Below, piece after piece: positions 10,008-18,777 of a stretch of DNA of 64,000 nt. Both the position numbers and the translations under genes were made by a program. Source of the DNA: Coleofasciculus sp. LEGE 07092 (GTDB lineage: Bacteria; Cyanobacteriota; Cyanobacteriia; Cyanobacteriales; Coleofasciculaceae); NCBI RefSeq assembly GCF_015207375.1, contig NZ_JADEWY010000012.1, forward strand, positions 1 to 64,000, read 5' to 3'. Position 1 is the first letter of the stretch. Every line of letters begins with the position of its first letter. Under the pieces are notes generated by a model, which did not search any database, was not told the DNA's origin, and saw only the letters and a program-made list of their open reading frames with translations.

Positions 10008-10534
10008 ATTGGTACACTATTTTTTGCATTTGTCAACCTTTTAACCCTTTTAAGCGGTTTTGGCAATGCTACCGTGCGACAGATTGAGAGCGTGCAATCC
10101 CTGTTTATGAAGGAATCATAAGTAAGCATAAGTTGAGCTGCTACGGAAGAGGGGAAAACCGTAGCGATTTGCCCTAGATAAGTACGGTTAATACGACTCG
10201 CCTAGACTAGCATTGTAAAGTAATTATTTATATAGTTACGGAAGATAACATTAGTTAAAAGTTAACCCAGGCTATAAAACGGTATACCCACTTCTCAAGT
10301 TTTTAGAAAAAATATGAAGCAAAAATTGTAGCTAATCTGCATTGTACTTGCAAGTTCTACATCGCGTCTTGTCATGTAATCCTCGATCATTTAAAACGAT
10401 CGCAGGCAAAGATAGCTGACGAAAGCTTGTCAAGTATATATGTGCAAAGCGAACTTTCCCATCTAGTCTTCAACCTTGGGGACTAGTTTGCTAGAGCTTA
10501 GAAACTTGCTAGCCCTAACGTTCGCTAACTCACA
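10008..10534. other. Long non-coding region upstream of the glycosyltransferase gene
   Basis: With the MITE-like repeat that follows, nearly 700 bp lie between tyrS and the glycosyltransferase gene. AT-rich stretches near 10200-10300 could hold promoters. No tRNA or conserved RNA was recognised. Confidence 0.45.
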
Positions 10535-10629
10535 TATAGCCTTTCTCAAATGTATGAGGTACAACCAATGCTTGCCCAGTAAGGGTTTCATCCCTAAAAA
10601 TGTACCTCACGCAAGCGAAAACCGCTATA
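10535..10629. repeat. MITE-like repeat, family B copy (TATAGC...GCTATA ends)
   Basis: About 95 bp with imperfect terminal inverted repeats: the left end has TATAGC followed by TATGAGGTACA; the right end reads TGTACCTCA then CCGCTATA. The same end structure recurs at 36481-36591 and 53356-53450, with a half copy near 43169. A rightward open frame at 10476-10688 runs through this repeat and is discounted. Confidence 0.65.
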
Positions 10630-10703
10630 GCGACATTATTGCAGTCGTTGGCAAAATATTCAACTGTGTTTCACTTCCTTTGCTGTAAGGAGACAGTAGA
10701 AGT

Positions 10704-11777
10704 ATGCGAGTTGCTCAAGTTTCGCCTCTGTGGGAAAGGGTTCCCCCACCAGGTTACGGTGGCATCGAGCTAGTTGTTGGTCATTTGACTGATGAACTAG
10801 TCCGTCGCGGTCATGATGTTACCCTTTTTGCGTCTGGAGATTCTCAAACCTTAGCACGATTAGAATCGGTTACTCCCCAGGCGCTACGCCTCAATCCAGC
10901 GGTGAAAGAGCCTGCGGCTTATGACTTGCTTCAACTGAGCCGCATCATGGCACAGGCAGAAGCCTTTGACATAATCCACTTTCACACGGGTTTTACAGCT
11001 CTGCCGTTTGCAGAAATGGCAAAAACTCCGGCGGTGCATACGCTGCATGGTGGCTTTACTGAGGATAATCGCCCATTATTTACTCAGTATTGCAACCAAG
11101 CTTATATCAGCATTAGTGACGCGCAGCGAAAGCTCGAACCTCAGCTTAATTACGTGCGAACGGTTTACAACGGCATTAATCCCGACGATTATCCGTTCCA
11201 CGCCCAACCTCAAGATCCGCCCTATTTGGCATTCTTAGGACGGATGTCCCCGGAAAAAGGACCGCAACACGCGATCGCTATTGCCAAGCAGACGGGTTGG
11301 CGCTTGAAAATGGCGGGTAAAGTCGATGTAGTGGATCGGGAATTCTACGAGCAAGAGATTGCCCCCCAAATCGACGGCGAACAGATTCAGTATCTCGGTG
11401 AACTTACCCATGAACAAAAGGTCGAGCTTTTGGGTAATGCCACGGTGACTCTCTTCCCGATTACTTGGAGTGAACCCTTCGGCTTGGTGATGATTGAGTC
11501 GATGTGTGCGGGGACACCTGTAATTGCCATGAATCTGGGTTCAGTGTCAGAGGTAATTGCTCACGGGAAAAGTGGATTTGTCTGCAACAGCGTGGAGGAA
11601 ATGAGCGCGGCTATTCCAGCAGCCATAGAACTCAACCGTCAACAGTGTCATGACTTTGTGGTGCAACACTTTAGTGTCACCCAGATGGTAGACAGCTATG
11701 AGGCGGCGTATCACAAAATCTTGAACGAGCAGATGTCACGAAACGGGCACGTTCATGCACCTGTCTTGAGTCTGTAA
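10704..11777 (+). CDS. Family 4 glycosyltransferase
   Basis: 357 residues, start ATG preceded by AAGGAGAC. The N-terminal domain begins MRVAQVSPLWERVPPPGYGGIE and shows HFHTGF; the C-terminal domain has FLGRMSPEKGPQHAI and the donor-binding E-x7-E region PFGLVMIESMCAGTPVIA. This is the GT-B fold of retaining GT4 enzymes, which transfer sugar from a nucleotide donor, usually at the inner membrane face. Substrate is not readable. It is followed after 34 bp by a small zinc-ribbon gene on the same strand. Confidence 0.92.
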   Translation: MRVAQVSPLWERVPPPGYGGIELVVGHLTDELVRRGHDVTLFASGDSQTLARLESVTPQALRLNPAVKEPAAYDLLQLSRIMAQAEAFDIIHFHTGFTALPFAEMAKTPAVHTLHGGFTEDNRPLFTQYCNQAYISISDAQRKLEPQLNYVRTVYNGINPDDYPFHAQPQDPPYLAFLGRMSPEKGPQHAIAIAKQTGWRLKMAGKVDVVDREFYEQEIAPQIDGEQIQYLGELTHEQKVELLGNATVTLFPITWSEPFGLVMIESMCAGTPVIAMNLGSVSEVIAHGKSGFVCNSVEEMSAAIPAAIELNRQQCHDFVVQHFSVTQMVDSYEAAYHKILNEQMSRNGHVHAPVLSL

Positions 11778-11811
11778 TCGGTTAGCTGGTTTTTAAGGTT
11801 AGAGAAAACGT

Positions 11812-12003
11812 ATGCAAACGAATTTTTCTTGCCCTTGCTGCGGCGCTGCACTACTACGCCATGCAAAAGGCAACAGTCTCTACTGGTTCTGTACATCCTG
11901 CTGGCAGGAAATGCCTGCATCTGCACTGGCTAATATACTGCCTCCTGACAGTTTGTTGACTACCGTTGTTTCTCAGGACGTTCAACCTGAGACGGTTCCT
12001 TAG
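11812..12003 (+). CDS. Small zinc-ribbon-like protein
   Basis: 63 residues with two knuckles, CPCCG and CTSCW, spaced about 24 residues apart, a classic treble-clef/zinc-ribbon arrangement, followed by a variable tail. It probably binds Zn; partner and role unknown. The short gap after the glycosyltransferase gene suggests co-transcription. Confidence 0.65.
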   Translation: MQTNFSCPCCGAALLRHAKGNSLYWFCTSCWQEMPASALANILPPDSLLTTVVSQDVQPETVP

Positions 12004-12007
12004 GTTT

Positions 12008-12145
12008 AATGCCACTGACTTAAGCCAAAATTTATGCAGACTGGGACTAGGGAAGGAAACCCAGCAAACCCTTGTAACACTTGGGTTTCGCTGTAGCTCA
12101 ACCCCACCTACGGATTCTTGAATCTCTGCTTAAGTCAGTGCCATT
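12008..12145. repeat. Candidate 138-bp MITE with 18-bp terminal inverted repeats
   Basis: AATGCCACTGACTTAAGC at 12008-12025 is inverted with one mismatch as GCTTAAGTCAGTGCCATT at 12128-12145. The interior has no coding capacity. It lies in the leader of the cobA-hemD fusion gene. Only one copy is seen in this window, so the MITE call rests on the structure. Confidence 0.5.
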
Positions 12146-12188
12146 CTTCTTATATGATGATGCCAAGACCTAGAACCGTCGCACCATC

Positions 12189-13802
12189 ATGACTGAGAGC
12201 ATCGGCAAAGTCTATCTCCTCGGGGCTGGACCCGGAAGCGTCGCATATCTCACCCTCCGAGGACAACAGCTACTCAATCAAGCCGAAGTATTAGTCTACG
12301 ATGCTTTGGTAGACCCTCAGCTATTCAAGTTAGTCCCCACTAATTGCCGTCAGTTTGATGTAGGGAAGCGAGGCGGAAGCCCCTCCACTCCTCAATCTGA
12401 AATCAACCAACTGCTGGTAGAGCAATGCCAACAAGGTAAGCAAGTGGTGCGACTCAAAAGTGGCGATCCCTTTATTTTTGGTCGCGCTACCTCAGAAATT
12501 CAAGCGTTGATTGCCGCTACCTGTCCGTTTGAGGTTGTACCCGGAATTTCTTCTGCACTGGTAGCCCCGTTGTTGGCAGATATTCCCTTAACTGATTCTG
12601 TCCTAAGTAAATGCTTTGCAGTATTAACCGCTCACCACCCTGAAGAACTGGACTGGGAGACACTAGCCCGCATCGATACCCTATCAATTTTAATGGGTGG
12701 GCGTCATTTAGATACGATTGTCCGCCAGTTACAGAGATATGGGCGATCGCCTCAAACCCCCATTGCTGTCATTCGCGCTTGCGGACGCCCTGAACAGCAG
12801 GTTTGGGTTGGCACATTAGCCGATATTTTTCAGCAAACGGCTGGTGTGTCTCTCTCGCCTGTGGTAATTGTGGTAGGAGAAGTAGTGAACTTGCGGAATT
12901 ATTTAGGGAATGGGGAATGGGGAATGGGGAATGGAGAGAGAGCGTTTCATTTGCCATTAGCTGCATTACACGAGGAGTCTAAGGTGCAATCGTCAACTCG
13001 ACGCCAACTGTCCACTCAACGGCTGAAGGGCAAAACTGTTTTAGTCACTCGTTCTGCCGACCAGTCTAGTAAATTTAGGGATTTATTAGAATGTGAAGGC
13101 GCAACGGTTATTGAAATGCCTGCATTGGTGATCACGCCTCCTTCAAGTTGGGAAGCGTTGGATCGTGCGATCGCAAACTTATCAGATTTTGATTGGTTAA
13201 TTCTTACCTCCAGTAACGGTGTCGAGTCATTTTTTGAGCGGCTCCTGACTCAAGGAAAAGATACCCGTACCTTAGCCGGCGTCAAAATTGCAGTTGTTGG
13301 CAAGAAAACGGCGGCTAATTTAAAAGAACGAGGATTGAAGCCCGATTTTATTCCCCCCGATTTTGTGGCTGATTCCCTGGTTGAACATTTCCCAGAATCC
13401 TTGACTTATAAAAAAGTTTTGTTTCCGCGTGTGGAGACAGGCGGGCGGGAGGTTTTGCTTAAAGAATTAACTGCCCGAGGTGCTGATATTGTTGAAGTTG
13501 CTGCTTATCAATCCGCTTGCCCTGAGCAAATCGCACCGGTTGCGTTTGAAGCCTTGCAAAGGAAAGCCGTTGATATTATTACCTTTGCTAGTTCTAAAAC
13601 CGTCAAGAATTTTTATTACCTTTTAGAGGAAGCATTAAAAGATAAGGGAGATGTTACTCCTCATTCTCTTCTAGAAAACCTCTGTATTGCCTCCATCGGT
13701 CCCCAAACCTCCAAAAGTTGCTATGAATTATTAGGGCGGGTTGATGTGGAAGCTGAGGAATATACTTTAGAGGGGTTAACCCAGGCGATCGCTAGAAGAT
13801 GA
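12189..13802 (+). CDS. cobA/hemD: Fused uroporphyrinogen-III C-methyltransferase / uroporphyrinogen-III synthase
   Basis: 537 residues. Residues 1-240 are a SAM-dependent uroporphyrinogen methyltransferase (VYLLGAGPGSVAYLTLRG, VVRLKSGDPFIFGRA, VVPGISSALVAP), which makes precorrin-2 for sirohaem and cobalamin. Residues about 275-537 are HemD (GKTVLVTRSADQSSKFRDLLECEGA, WLILTSSNGVESFF, DIITFASSKTVKNF), which closes the tetrapyrrole ring. The linker contains the translated heptamer repeat (NGEWGMGNGE), an in-frame expansion. It converges on cysK with two bases between stop codons. Confidence 0.94.
   Translation: MTESIGKVYLLGAGPGSVAYLTLRGQQLLNQAEVLVYDALVDPQLFKLVPTNCRQFDVGKRGGSPSTPQSEINQLLVEQCQQGKQVVRLKSGDPFIFGRATSEIQALIAATCPFEVVPGISSALVAPLLADIPLTDSVLSKCFAVLTAHHPEELDWETLARIDTLSILMGGRHLDTIVRQLQRYGRSPQTPIAVIRACGRPEQQVWVGTLADIFQQTAGVSLSPVVIVVGEVVNLRNYLGNGEWGMGNGERAFHLPLAALHEESKVQSSTRRQLSTQRLKGKTVLVTRSADQSSKFRDLLECEGATVIEMPALVITPPSSWEALDRAIANLSDFDWLILTSSNGVESFFERLLTQGKDTRTLAGVKIAVVGKKTAANLKERGLKPDFIPPDFVADSLVEHFPESLTYKKVLFPRVETGGREVLLKELTARGADIVEVAAYQSACPEQIAPVAFEALQRKAVDIITFASSKTVKNFYYLLEEALKDKGDVTPHSLLENLCIASIGPQTSKSCYELLGRVDVEAEEYTLEGLTQAIARR
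12906..12934. repeat. GGGGAAT heptamer repeat inside the cobA-hemD linker
   Basis: Four tandem GGGGAAT units lie in the coding sequence and keep the frame, adding a Gly/Asn/Glu/Trp-rich stretch exactly between the two enzyme domains. Confidence 0.85.
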
Positions 13803-13804
13803 TC

Positions 13805-14779
13805 TCAATCTGGCAGCAATCCCTTCTGCGCCAACCATTCCTGATTAAACAGCCGTGACTGATAACGAGCACCGCTATCACACAAGATAGTAACAATAGT
13901 GTGTCCCGATCCCATTTGTTTCGCAAGCGCTACTGCTGCGCCCACATTAATACCCGTAGAACCCCCCAAAAAAAGTCCGTCTTTCCGGAGGAGTTGATAA
14001 ACAACATTCACCGCATCTTTATCGGGGATTTGAATAGCATCATCAATGGGGACACCTTCCATATTGGCAGTGATGCGACTGTTACCAATGCCTTCGGTAA
14101 TAGAGTTACCCTCCATTGAAATCTCACCCTTCTTAATATAACTGAACAGCCCACTACCCATGGGGTCAGCAACGACTGATTTTATCGTCGGTTTTTTTTC
14201 CTTCAAAAACATTGAAACACCCGCAAACGTGCCACCTGTCCCCGTAGAGGTGATCCAAGCATCAATCTTTCCATCCGTTTGTTCCCAAATTTCCGGTCCT
14301 GTGGTTTTGTAGTGAGCGAGTCGATTTGCCAAGTTATCAAATTGATTTGCCCAGATCGCATTATCCATTTCTTGGGCAATGCGTCCAGAAAGCTTCACAT
14401 AATTGTTGGGGTTTTTATAGGGTACGGCAGGAACAGGGCGCACTTCAGCACCCAGCGTTCTCAGGGCATCCATTTTTTCTTGGGATTGAGTATCGGGGAT
14501 AATAATCAGACACTTGTAACCTTTGGCATTGCAGATATGCGCTAAACCAATGCCTGTATTACCAGCCGTACCTTCAACAACCGTACCCCCCGGTTTAAGC
14601 AAGCCTTTTTTTTCAGCATCTTCAATAATATAAAGCGCTGCTCGGTCTTTAACCGAACCGCCTGGATTCAGAAATTCAGCTTTACCCAAGATTTCACAAC
14701 CCGTTTCTTCACTGAAGCTATCTAAGCGGATGAGTGGGGTATTGCCAACTGTTCCCACAAAGCCATTTTTAATATCCAT
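13805..14779 (-). CDS. cysK: Cysteine synthase A (O-acetylserine sulfhydrylase)
   Basis: 324 residues. PLP fold-type II signatures: NPGGSVKDRAA with the Schiff-base Lys, the substrate loop EGTAGNTGIGLAH, the phosphate-binding TSTGTGGT and GGSTGIN near the C-terminus. It makes cysteine from O-acetylserine and sulfide. Variant residues (EGTAGNTG rather than EPTSGNTG) are typical of one cysteine-synthase branch, so a beta-synthase-like role cannot be fully excluded. Upstream on the same strand is the peroxiredoxin gene, 83 bp away. Confidence 0.92.
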   Translation of the reverse strand: MDIKNGFVGTVGNTPLIRLDSFSEETGCEILGKAEFLNPGGSVKDRAALYIIEDAEKKGLLKPGGTVVEGTAGNTGIGLAHICNAKGYKCLIIIPDTQSQEKMDALRTLGAEVRPVPAVPYKNPNNYVKLSGRIAQEMDNAIWANQFDNLANRLAHYKTTGPEIWEQTDGKIDAWITSTGTGGTFAGVSMFLKEKKPTIKSVVADPMGSGLFSYIKKGEISMEGNSITEGIGNSRITANMEGVPIDDAIQIPDKDAVNVVYQLLRKDGLFLGGSTGINVGAAVALAKQMGSGHTIVTILCDSGARYQSRLFNQEWLAQKGLLPD

Positions 14780-14830
14780 ATTTTTATTTTTTAAGGAGTC
14801 TGTTTTCCTCTATTAGGATAAGTGAAGCAA

Positions 14831-14855
14831 GTAAGGCGGGCATTACCCACCTTAC
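14831..14855 (-). terminator. Hairpin between peroxiredoxin and cysK genes
   Basis: GTAAGGCGGG pairs with CCCACCTTAC (one mismatch) around a short loop, just after the peroxiredoxin stop. No strong T-run follows on the leftward strand, so it may be an attenuating or 3'-stabilising hairpin rather than a full terminator. Confidence 0.4.
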
Positions 14856-14862
14856 TCAACCC

Positions 14863-15501
14863 TTACTTATTCGGTTGGGGAGTCATGCGCAGATAGGGCT
14901 TAAGTTCTTTGTAGCCCTTGGGAAATCTTTCCTTCAACTCTTTGGGATCTTTAATGGAGGGAACAACTACTACATCTTGACCTTCTTTCCAGTCAGCGGG
15001 AGTTGCCACTTTATAGTTATCGGTTAGTTGTAGGGAATCAATCACCCGCAGGATTTCATCAAAGTTACGCCCTGTGCTAGCAGGATAGGTAAATGTCAGC
15101 CGCAATTTCTTCTGAGAGTCGATGATAAAGACCGAGCGTACCGTTAAAGTATTGTCGGCATTGGGATGGATCATGTCATAGAGATCGGAGACTTGGCGAT
15201 TTGGATCTGCCAGAATTGGGTAATTGACAGTGGTATTCTGGGTTTCGTTAATATCTCCGATCCAGCCTTTGTGAGACTCAACATCGTCAACGCTTAGGGC
15301 TAGCACTTTAACATTGCGCTTCTCGAATTCGGGCTTGAGTTTGGCAACCGTACCCAACTCGGTGGTGCAAACGGGGGTGAAGTCAGCCGGGTGAGAGAAC
15401 AGTACTACCCAGCTATCGCCTGCCCAATCGTAGAATTTGATTTCGCCTTCACTCGATGCCTGTGTGAAGTTGGGGACGGTATCGCCTAATCGCAGAGCCA
15501 T
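14863..15501 (-). CDS. 1-Cys peroxiredoxin (Prx6 type)
   Basis: From the ATG at 15501, preceded by GAGAAAGGAAA, the protein has 212 residues; 16 codons further upstream are open but lack that signal. MALRLGDTVPNFTQAS, the peroxidatic SHPADFTPVCTTELG motif and the long C-terminal extension (KDPKELKERFPKGYKELKPYLRMTPQP) are Prx6-like. It reduces peroxides in the cytoplasm. It is divergent from hisC across about 300 bp. Confidence 0.93.
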   Translation of the reverse strand: MALRLGDTVPNFTQASSEGEIKFYDWAGDSWVVLFSHPADFTPVCTTELGTVAKLKPEFEKRNVKVLALSVDDVESHKGWIGDINETQNTTVNYPILADPNRQVSDLYDMIHPNADNTLTVRSVFIIDSQKKLRLTFTYPASTGRNFDEILRVIDSLQLTDNYKVATPADWKEGQDVVVVPSIKDPKELKERFPKGYKELKPYLRMTPQPNK

Positions 15502-15801
15502 ATCTAAAATTTCCTTTCTCAAGAGGGACAATTTTTTATCTTGCCACAAAAGACCGGTTTTCCGATGGACTTTTAGATCTATTTAGGATTTCCTCAGCTT
15601 TGTTTGATGCGAGTTATCATCGTCAGGTGTTTACGCTCGATAGTTTGGGTGTTGGCTTTGCCAATTGTATGTGGAATCGCAACAAAATATTATGATGTAT
15701 ACTACATTGAGGCACGATTTTGTGTTGTGCCAGTAGGCGAGTGCTCACTCACAATCAAATATATTTTAGACAACCCAAATTAAGTTCAAACAACCAGTTG
15801 A
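15502..15801. other. Divergent promoter region, prx / hisC
   Basis: 300 bp with no gene. AT-rich segments around 15680-15790 could supply promoters for both genes. No conserved RNA or operator was recognised. Confidence 0.4.
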
Positions 15802-16893
15802 ATGAAATTGGATAGTAACAAACTAAAAAGTGAAGCAGGGCTAGCCTGTCCATACCTGCGCCCAAGCATTGATGCAATGGTTGGCTACATCCCCGGCGAG
15901 CAGCCAAAGCCTGGGACAAAAATCATTAAGCTCAATACCAACGAAAATCCCTATCCACCTTCACCTGCTGCGATAGAAGTGCTGCGAAACTTGGATAGTG
16001 AATGGTTGCGACGCTACCCAGATCCCTATGCATCGGAGTTTCGTCAAGCGGCAAGCGAAGCACTAGGAGTTCCTGCTGACTGGATAATCGTTGGGAATGG
16101 CAGTGATGAAGTACTGAATTTAGTGGTACGTGCTTGTGCAGAGCCAGGGCGTAAGGTGGTATATCCCGTGCCAACTTACGTGCTATATCGCACGTTAACG
16201 CAGATGCAGTCAGCAGAGAATATTGAAATTTCCTATCCAGAGGACTACTGTTTACCAATTGAAGAACTGGTGGCAGCCAAGGGTGTGGTAACGTTAATTG
16301 CCTCACCCAATAGCCCGTCCGGGCATGTTGTTGCAAGCGCCCAGCTACGACAATTGGCTTCAAGGTTGTCTAGTGTTTTAGTGATTGATGAAGCTTACGT
16401 TGATTTTGCGGCAGAAACCGCCTTGCCGTTAGTTGAAGAATTCGAGAACGTAATTGTGCTGCGAACGCTATCTAAAGGCTACTCGCTAGCCGGTTTACGC
16501 TTGGGCTTTGGAATTGCTAATCCAAAGTTATTAGCTGGGCTGTTTAAGGTGAAAGATAGCTATAATATTGATGCAATTGCTTGTGCGGTCGGTGCGGCGG
16601 CGATACGCGACCAAGCCTATAAAAACGAATGTGCCACAAAGGTAAAGCGATCGCGAGCCCAGTTGGCAGTAGCTCTCAAGCAATTAGGCTTCCAGTTGTG
16701 GCCTTCTCAAACTAATTTCCTGTTGGCACAACCGCCCAAGGGTAATGCAGAACAAATTTATCTAGCACTAAAGGAGCAGGGGATTTTGGTGCGCTACTTC
16801 AATCAGCCTGGCTTAGAAGATAAACTTCGCATTAGCATCGGCACTAATGAGCAAAATCAAATGCTGATAGCAGCTTTGATTACTCTAACCTGA
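15802..16893 (+). CDS. hisC: Histidinol-phosphate aminotransferase
   Basis: 363 residues. Class I/II aminotransferase fold: LNTNENPYPPSP at the N-terminus, VIDEAYVDF with the PLP-pyridine Asp, and RTLSKGYSLAGLRLGF with the Schiff-base Lys; C-terminal LRISIGTNEQN. It converts imidazole-acetol phosphate to histidinol phosphate. No other his genes adjoin it, as is usual in cyanobacteria. Confidence 0.92.
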   Translation: MKLDSNKLKSEAGLACPYLRPSIDAMVGYIPGEQPKPGTKIIKLNTNENPYPPSPAAIEVLRNLDSEWLRRYPDPYASEFRQAASEALGVPADWIIVGNGSDEVLNLVVRACAEPGRKVVYPVPTYVLYRTLTQMQSAENIEISYPEDYCLPIEELVAAKGVVTLIASPNSPSGHVVASAQLRQLASRLSSVLVIDEAYVDFAAETALPLVEEFENVIVLRTLSKGYSLAGLRLGFGIANPKLLAGLFKVKDSYNIDAIACAVGAAAIRDQAYKNECATKVKRSRAQLAVALKQLGFQLWPSQTNFLLAQPPKGNAEQIYLALKEQGILVRYFNQPGLEDKLRISIGTNEQNQMLIAALITLT

Positions 16894-17031
16894 GTTCTGT
16901 TTAAGCAGCTTGGGACAATGAGAAGTCTAGATGCATCGATGGCTTCTTAGGTTGCCAATTCTCCATCACTGCCTTTGCACCAACTGCTCAATGGATTCTG
17001 CTTCCTCCTGTACAATCAACAGATTTTCCTT

Positions 17032-17153
17032 CAAATAGTCTACAGTCCAATACTCAGGAATACCCATCACCTCATAGATTAGCGAGCGATGGATGACCTG
17101 ACTGACACGCCAGGTTATGCTGCCTGAGGAGGGAAAGTTGAGTTCAGGCGATC
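17032..17153 (-). pseudogene. Remnant of a Uma2-type gene; direct repeat copy A
   Basis: Read leftwards this stretch encodes VIHRSLIYEVMGIPEYWTVDY, the conserved C-terminal strand region of Uma2 family proteins, but it has no intact gene around it. The same roughly 120 bp recur at 17751-17866, on the other side of the intact Uma2 gene. Confidence 0.6.
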
Positions 17154-17188
17154 GTTCTGCTTTAGTTGGGATTAGTCTTCTATTAGGG

Positions 17189-17740
17189 CTAAAACTCTGG
17201 CGACCACAAATCAGCAACCGCCACCTCAAAACCAGGGAGCAAATCGGGAATACTCAAAACATCACCATCACCCAAAATAACGGCTTCCTGATTGGGACGA
17301 TAAATTTCCACCGTATGCTTTTCTGGGTGAGTCAGAATCCCTACTTTTGTTCCTTGAGCGAGGAAATCCTTGATCTTATCCCTGAGTGCTTTTAAGCTAT
17401 CGGTTGGAGACTTAACCTCAACCATCAGATCAGGAGCCAGTTGAGCAAAAGAACCGGGACTTTTGCGCAATCGCTCTGCTAGAACAAAAGAGACATCAGG
17501 TGCTCTTACATTAGAATTGGGGAGGTCAAAACCCGCACTCGAACCTGTCACACGTCCTAACTTGCGAGGTCTAACCCAGTTTCGTAACTGAGCAGCAAGT
17601 TCGAGGGCAACCTCATCTGATTCATAACCTGATGGACTCATAACGATAATGTTCCCCTCAACCAACTCCATGGGATAGTCAGGATTTTGTGCTTGTAATT
17701 TTTCCAGGTCTTTGCGGGTAAGAGTTGTAAGAGTTGCCAT
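17189..17740 (-). CDS. Uma2 family (DUF820) putative endonuclease
   Basis: 183 residues from an ATG with a fine upstream GAGGAGG. The Uma2 pattern is present: MELVEGNIIVMSPSGYESDE, VRAPDVSFVLAERL (acidic metal-binding residue), APDLMVEVKSPTDS (Glu-x-Lys) and the DKIKDFLAQGTKVGILTHPEK segment. The family has a restriction-endonuclease-like PD-(D/E)xK core and is greatly expanded in cyanobacteria; its target is unknown. It lies between two direct repeats that are fragments of a related gene. Confidence 0.85.
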   Translation of the reverse strand: MATLTTLTRKDLEKLQAQNPDYPMELVEGNIIVMSPSGYESDEVALELAAQLRNWVRPRKLGRVTGSSAGFDLPNSNVRAPDVSFVLAERLRKSPGSFAQLAPDLMVEVKSPTDSLKALRDKIKDFLAQGTKVGILTHPEKHTVEIYRPNQEAVILGDGDVLSIPDLLPGFEVAVADLWSPEF

Positions 17741-17750
17741 AGAACCTCCT

Positions 17751-17866
17751 CAAATAGTCTACAGTCCAATACTCAGGAATATCCATCACCTCATAGATTA
17801 GCGCTGGATGACCTGACTGACACGCCAGGTTATGCCGCCTGATGAGATAAAGTTGAACTCAAGCGC
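17751..17866 (-). pseudogene. Remnant of a Uma2-type gene; direct repeat copy B
   Basis: About 90 per cent identical by eye to copy A at 17032-17153, in the same orientation, with a few bases deleted so the reading frame is broken. It starts directly upstream of the ribosome-binding site of the intact Uma2 gene and so supplies its leader. Confidence 0.65.
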
Positions 17867-18044
17867 TCACTAATTCCACCTCAGTCTCTAAAATGAGCGA
17901 ACCGACAGTTCTTTATCTTCTTTGCTCAACAGTCTTGAGACAGATATGTATAAGATGAGATGATAGAAAACAAAAATTAAAATTACGTGAAGAGAGACCC
18001 ATTCTCTCTTCAGGATTGTTTTGTTTGAGTAAAGAGGAGAGTTG

Positions 18045-18500
18045 ATGAACAGATTAGTTCGCCTAGTAGTAGTCTTAGGGCTTTTAGTCGGTTGCTTAGG
18101 TTGGTTCGGGTTGCCCCAGAGGGCAATGGCTGCACCGATGCCTTGGTCTAACGGGGCTTCTTTCAGTCAGGTGGCTTTGCAGGCATCACCTGTTTTAATT
18201 GCCGAGGCTACCTACCGCAATCCAGCGGATGACAAGTTAGCCACTGAGTTTGGTCAAAAAATCGATTTGAACAATACTCATGTTCGCGCCTTTCGGCAGT
18301 ATCGGGGGATGTACCCTAACATCGCTAGCAAAGTTGTTCAGAATGCTCCCTATCAGAAGGTAGAGGACGTTCTGGATATTCCGGGACTTAGCGATCGCCA
18401 AAAACAGCTCCTGCAAGCCAACCTGGATAAGTTTACGGTGACCGAAGTCGATCCGACCTTCGTAGAAGGTGGCGATCGATACAATCCGGGCGTCTACTAA
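18045..18500 (+). CDS. psbU: Photosystem II 12 kDa extrinsic protein PsbU
   Basis: 151 residues from the ATG at 18045, preceded by AGAGGAGAG; the TTG just upstream is discounted. An N-terminal signal peptide ([18 protein letters not shown]...AMAA) directs it to the thylakoid lumen. The mature part has the PsbU helix-hairpin-helix-like repeats ([23 protein letters not shown] and [15 protein letters not shown]). PsbU stabilises the oxygen-evolving cluster with PsbO and PsbV. It is a single gene with a terminator downstream. Confidence 0.96.
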   Translation: MNRLVRLVVVLGLLVGCLGWFGLPQRAMAAPMPWSNGASFSQVALQASPVLIAEATYRNPADDKLATEFGQKIDLNNTHVRAFRQYRGMYPNIASKVVQNAPYQKVEDVLDIPGLSDRQKQLLQANLDKFTVTEVDPTFVEGGDRYNPGVY

Positions 18501-18673
18501 AACTAGAGTGCCAATTCAGGCATCGGTAAATTGGGTAGATTCCTAGAGACTAGGAGCTAAAGAGAAAGGGAGTAATGAGATAAGTTTTCTACTCTCTCCC
18601 TCTCCCCTTGCCCTAGTCTGCCAATCTACAGCACACCTACCGAATCGAATTCTCGTTAAAATTCTTTGTCTAA

Positions 18674-18702
18674 CCCACTCCTTCAGGGGGTGGGCTATTT
18701 AT
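18674..18702 (+). terminator. Hairpin terminator downstream of psbU
   Basis: CCCACTCC pairs with GGGGTGGG-type bases around a TTCA(G) loop (18674-18694), followed by a T/A-rich tail. It sits about 175 bp after psbU and 80 bp before nadB. Confidence 0.6.
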
Positions 18703-18777
18703 TACAATTCATTAAATTTCCTTAGGAACCGAGCGAAGTTGAATTCTCTCCCCTCTAACTCTCTATCTCCCCTAGAA

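Noticed and set aside
10476-10688. Possible 70-residue gene before the glycosyltransferase
   Set aside because: It runs through a family B MITE, has no ribosome-binding site and no protein-like pattern.
16966-17229. 87-residue leftward gene
   Set aside because: Its start lies antisense-free but out of frame within the neighbouring Uma2 gene, and only about 25 codons resemble Uma2; treated as a gene remnant.
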